Shown piece by piece: positions 6,366 through 9,094 of a stretch of DNA of 9,094 nucleotides (the first letter of the stretch is position 1; each line of letters begins with the position of its first letter). Under the pieces are notes generated by a model. The model had not been told where the DNA came from, searched no databases, and saw only the letters and a list, made by a program, of their open reading frames with translations. The translations under genes were made by a program, and so were the position numbers. This DNA comes from an uncultured Corynebacterium sp. (GTDB taxonomy: Bacteria > Actinomycetota > Actinomycetes > Mycobacteriales > Mycobacteriaceae). Where the stretch lies: assembly GCA_915275065.1 (NCBI GenBank), contig CAJZGD010000100.1:1-9094 (forward strand), given 5' to 3'.

Positions 6366-8657
6366 GTGGCTGGTTTCGACTGGTTTTGGAAAGCAATGGG
6401 CGGCAAACAGGGCCGCAATCAAAAACGCAGCTTGGCCATTGTGGACCAGGCCGCAGCCCGGGTGGCGAAACTGAACACCCGTTCAGATGCGGATCTGGTG
6501 GCTCGGGCCCGGGAGATTACCGCATCGGGTGAGGTGGCGGACGCGGCAGAATTTTTGGCCATATTATCCATAGCCGCCACCAGAACCCTGGAGATGACCC
6601 CATTTCCCGTGCAACTCCAGGCGGTGCTGCGACTGTTGGAAGGCGACGTGATCCAAATGGCCACCGGTGAGGGCAAAACCCTGGTGGGGGCCATGGCAAA
6701 CACCGGGTTTGGCCTGATGGGCAAGCGGGTGCACTCGGTCACCGTGAACGACTACCTGGCGGCCCGCGATGCGGAATGGATGGGTCCGCTGGTGAAATTT
6801 TTCGGCCTGACGGTGGCGGCGGTCACGGAGTCAATGACCACAGATGAGCGTCGAAAAGCATATAAAGCAAACATTGTGTACGCACCCGTCAACGAAATCG
6901 GCTTCGACGTGCTCCGCGACCAGCTCATCACCGACCGGGCGGATGCGGTCCAGCATGGGGCGGACGTGGCGCTTATCGACGAGGCCGACTCGGTGCTGGT
7001 CGACGAGGCCCTGGTGCCCCTGGTGCTGGCGGGCAACGAGCCCGGCACCGCACCCGGCGGCCGAATCACGGACCTGGTGCGCCGGCTAAAGAAAAACCAG
7101 CATTATGTGGTGGACGAGGACGGGCGGAACGCCTCACTCACCGACGTGGGGGCGCGGCTGCTGGAACGCCAACTCGGCATTGCCTCCCTCTACGACGACG
7201 AACACGTGGGCAGCACATTAGTGCAGGTCAACCTGGCACTGCACGCGCACGCGCTCCTCACCCGGGACGTGCACTACATCGTGCGGGACGGCAAAGTGGC
7301 GCTTATCGACGCCTCCAAAGGCCGGGTGGCGGACCTCCAGCGGTGGCCCGATGGGGTGCAGGCCGCCGTGGAAGCCAAGGAAGGCCTGGCCGTGACGGAG
7401 GGGGGCCGCATCCTCGACACCATCACCTTGCAGGCCCTCATGCACCGATACCCCATGGTGTGCGGCATGACCGGCACCGCGGTGGAAGCTACAGACCAGC
7501 TTCGCAGCTTCTACGACCTGCGGGTCAGCGTGATCGACCGGAACGAACCACTGCAACGATTCGACGAGGCAGACCGGGTGTATGCCACAATCCGGGATAA
7601 AAACCGGGCCATCATCGACGAAATCAAAGCCATCCACGATACAGGCCAGCCGGTGCTGGTCGGCACCCAAGACGTGGCGGAATCCGAAGCATTAGCCGAG
7701 GCCCTGCGGGAATACGACATCGACGTGAACGTGCTCAACGCGAAAAACGACGCAGAAGAAGCCCGAATCATCGCCGAAGCTGGGGACATCGGTCGGGTCA
7801 CCGTCTCCACGCAAATGGCCGGCCGGGGCACCGACATTAAACTCGGCGGGGCCGACGAAAACGACCACGACGCGGTAGTGAAACTCGGCGGGCTTGCCGT
7901 GATCGGCACCTCCCGGCACCGCACCGCCCGGCTGGATAACCAACTGCGGGGTCGGGCCGGCCGGCAGGGGGATCCTGGGCTCGCACTATTCTTCGTCTCC
8001 TTGGAGGACGACGTGGTGGTCGTGGGCGGCGCTGGGGAAGAAGTCACCGCCCGACCCGCGGCAGATGGCAGCATCGAATCGAAACGGATTCGGGACTGGA
8101 TCGAACACTGCCAGCGAGTCACCGAAGGCCAACTGCTGGAAATCCATTCCCAAACCTGGAAATATAATAAACTCCTCGCCGACCAGCGCGACATCATTGA
8201 CAAACGCCGGGCGGAACTGCTCGACACCGACCGGGCCTGGCAGGAAATCTTCGAACGCTCCGCCCGCGCCACCTTATTAGACAAGGAACTACCCCGCGAC
8301 ACCCTAGTGCGGGCCGCCCGGGAAATCATGCTCTACCACCTGGATCTTGGGTGGAGCGATCACCTGGCGCTCATGGATGATGTGCGGGAATCCATCCACC
8401 TGCGGGCCATCGCCCGGGAAACCCCCATCGACGAATTCCACCGGATTGCGGTACGCGAATTCAAAGAACTCGCGCAGCGGGCGGTGGATAATGCCGTAGA
8501 CACGTTTAATGAAGTACCGATCGACGCCGACGGGGCGCACCTTGAGGAACAAGGCCTCGCGCGGCCGTCCGCAACCTGGACCTATATGGTGTCTGATAAC
8601 CCACTAGCCGGCTCGGGAAATTCCCTGCTCCGCGGCATTGGTAATATTTTCCGGTGA
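6366..8657 (+). CDS. secA2: accessory Sec preprotein translocase ATPase SecA2
   Basis: This is a cytoplasmic motor ATPase that works with the SecYEG channel on a subset of proteins; in mycobacteria and corynebacteria it accompanies the housekeeping SecA1. It has 763 residues from GTG 6366, the remembered length of the C. glutamicum protein. Walker A is MATGEGKT (98-105), Walker B/DEAD is DEAD (205-208), and GMTGTA, STQMAGRGTDIKLGG and QLRGRAGRQGDPG (526-538) are SecA motifs of the second nucleotide-binding fold. The C-terminal helical scaffold is shortened, and the zinc-binding CxC tail of SecA1 is absent; the protein ends in GSGNSLLRGIGNIFR. Longer starts at 6309 and 6351 are less likely because AGGAGG sits between 6351 and 6366. 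The gene was reported essential in C. glutamicum. Its third codon positions are C/G-rich: in a sample of 50 codons from 7206, 23 end in C and 2 in T. Confidence 0.97.
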   Translation: MAGFDWFWKAMGGKQGRNQKRSLAIVDQAAARVAKLNTRSDADLVARAREITASGEVADAAEFLAILSIAATRTLEMTPFPVQLQAVLRLLEGDVIQMATGEGKTLVGAMANTGFGLMGKRVHSVTVNDYLAARDAEWMGPLVKFFGLTVAAVTESMTTDERRKAYKANIVYAPVNEIGFDVLRDQLITDRADAVQHGADVALIDEADSVLVDEALVPLVLAGNEPGTAPGGRITDLVRRLKKNQHYVVDEDGRNASLTDVGARLLERQLGIASLYDDEHVGSTLVQVNLALHAHALLTRDVHYIVRDGKVALIDASKGRVADLQRWPDGVQAAVEAKEGLAVTEGGRILDTITLQALMHRYPMVCGMTGTAVEATDQLRSFYDLRVSVIDRNEPLQRFDEADRVYATIRDKNRAIIDEIKAIHDTGQPVLVGTQDVAESEALAEALREYDIDVNVLNAKNDAEEARIIAEAGDIGRVTVSTQMAGRGTDIKLGGADENDHDAVVKLGGLAVIGTSRHRTARLDNQLRGRAGRQGDPGLALFFVSLEDDVVVVGGAGEEVTARPAADGSIESKRIRDWIEHCQRVTEGQLLEIHSQTWKYNKLLADQRDIIDKRRAELLDTDRAWQEIFERSARATLLDKELPRDTLVRAAREIMLYHLDLGWSDHLALMDDVRESIHLRAIARETPIDEFHRIAVREFKELAQRAVDNAVDTFNEVPIDADGAHLEEQGLARPSATWTYMVSDNPLAGSGNSLLRGIGNIFR

Positions 8658-8706
8658 GTTCTATGCGTCAGGTGAGATGAAATTACACAGTTGTTATTTG
8701 TGTTAC

Positions 8707-8744
8707 GATAGCTTACAACGACGCCACAAGCTGGAGATAGCTTA
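8707..8744 (+). repeat. 9-bp direct repeat GATAGCTTA
   Basis: GATAGCTTA occurs at 8707-8715 and again at 8736-8744, 29 bases apart from start to start. The second copy runs into the start codon of the possible small ORF. It may be a paired regulator site or coincidence in an AT-richer spacer. Confidence 0.4.
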
Positions 8745-8857
8745 TGAGTTCTGTCCAAAAACAGAGTTCAGGCGCTATTATGTTTACATTGGTTGAAAAT
8801 TATTATGCGGGTGGTTCCGATGTTTGCCTTGCGTCACATTGTGGGCTCATCCGATAA
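8744..8857 (+). CDS. possible 37-residue small protein upstream of odhI
   Basis: An ATG with GGAG (8733-8736) seven bases upstream opens a 37-codon frame ending in TAA at 8855-8857. The product begins MSSVQKQSSGAIMF and contains two cysteines (28 and 33). I recognise no homology or domain. It fills the spacer between secA2 and odhI, and its stop overlaps the proposed odhI -10 box, so it could be a leader ORF linking secA2-side transcription to odhI. The base composition is more AT-rich than the neighbouring genes, and chance frames of this length are common. Support is limited to the ribosome site and the placement. Confidence 0.3.
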   Translation: MSSVQKQSSGAIMFTLVENYYAGGSDVCLASHCGLIR

Positions 8858-8858
8858 T
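8829..8858 (+). promoter_or_regulatory. probable odhI promoter
   Basis: TTGCGT (8829-8834) and GATAAT (8853-8858) are 18 bases apart. Transcription would start near 8865, giving a leader of about 24 bases that carries the GGAGGG ribosome site at 8875-8880. TAAACT at 8861-8866 is an alternative -10 box. No clear terminator follows secA2, so read-through from secA2 is also possible. Confidence 0.4.
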
Positions 8859-8888
8859 TATAAACTTTGTTGATGGAGGGTTTCACGC

Positions 8889-9094
8889 ATGAGTGACAAC
8901 AACGATAACCAGGATGTTCAGGTTGAGACCACATCCGTGTTCCGCGCCGATCTGCTGAAAGAAATGGAAAGCGGGGCGGCAGCACCCGCCACTGGTTCTG
9001 ACATCACCCCGCCGGCCGGCGCCGCCATTTTGATCGTGAAGCGGGGGCCGAACGCCGGCGCTAGGGTCTTGCTGGATCAAGAAACCACCACCGC
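8889..9094 (+). CDS. odhI: OdhI, FHA-domain inhibitor of 2-oxoglutarate dehydrogenase (5' part)
   Basis: Only the first 68 codons are in the window. Residues 13-23 read ETTSVFRADLL, with Thr14 and Thr15 at the positions phosphorylated by PknG and related Ser/Thr kinases in C. glutamicum OdhI and mycobacterial GarA. After a variable linker rich in Ala, Gly and Pro, residues 46 onward (AAILIVKRGPNAGARVLLDQ) begin the FHA domain. In the known system, unphosphorylated OdhI binds the E1 component OdhA and inhibits 2-oxoglutarate dehydrogenase, sending carbon to glutamate, and phosphorylation relieves this. The ATG has GGAGGG eight bases upstream. The gene is cut by the window end, not by mutation. 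Confidence 0.96.
   Translation, partial: MSDNNDNQDVQVETTSVFRADLLKEMESGAAAPATGSDITPPAGAAILIVKRGPNAGARVLLDQETTT

Noticed and set aside
8770..8795. TATTATGTTTACATT as a dif-like XerD arm
   Set aside because: The partner arm is missing and the site lies within the possible small ORF; similarity is limited to TTATGT.

Overview
This window looks like chromosome from a high-GC Corynebacterium-type actinobacterium. The strongest evidence is at the right-hand end. A 763-residue SecA2 that starts MAGFDWFWKAMGG and lacks the C-terminal zinc domain is followed by the start of odhI, whose product carries the ETTSVFRADLL phosphorylation motif. A hydrolase gene lies divergent to secA2. As I recall it, Corynebacterium glutamicum has the same hydrolase - secA2 - odhI order.

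Layout, left to right. (1) Positions 42-1151, minus strand: a ten-helix DMT/EamA transporter with an unusual 67-residue tail holding 26 histidines. (2) Positions 1152-1287: a divergent promoter region. (3) Positions 1288-4849, plus strand: a compact glycerol operon of glpD (glycerol-3-phosphate dehydrogenase), glpK (glycerol kinase) and an unrecognised 104-residue protein with a proline-rich linker and one C-terminal membrane helix. It ends at a hairpin that can serve both strands. (4) Positions 4899-4972, minus strand: tRNA-Pro(GGG), with its own likely promoter and a small leader hairpin. (5) Positions 5037-6230, minus strand: an alpha/beta hydrolase fused to an OsmC-like domain that has lost both cysteines of the family. 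(6) Positions 6366-8657, plus strand: secA2. (7) Positions 8658-8888: a spacer with a possible 37-codon ORF, a 9-bp direct repeat and a likely odhI promoter. (8) Position 8889 to the window end: the first 68 codons of odhI.

Functionally, GlpK phosphorylates glycerol and GlpD oxidises the product to dihydroxyacetone phosphate while feeding electrons to the quinone pool. The third operon gene is an uncharacterised membrane-linked companion. OdhI controls the 2-oxoglutarate branch point and SecA2 is an accessory export ATPase.

Base composition changes sharply. From the left end to about 6230 the plus strand is G-rich whichever strand is coding. From secA2 onward it is C-rich. This resembles a replichore switch or an inversion boundary. 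I saw no CRISPR array, insertion sequence or phage gene. The observations most worth following are the His-rich transporter tail, the cysteine-less OsmC domain, the glp-linked membrane protein, the small ORF before odhI and the composition switch.
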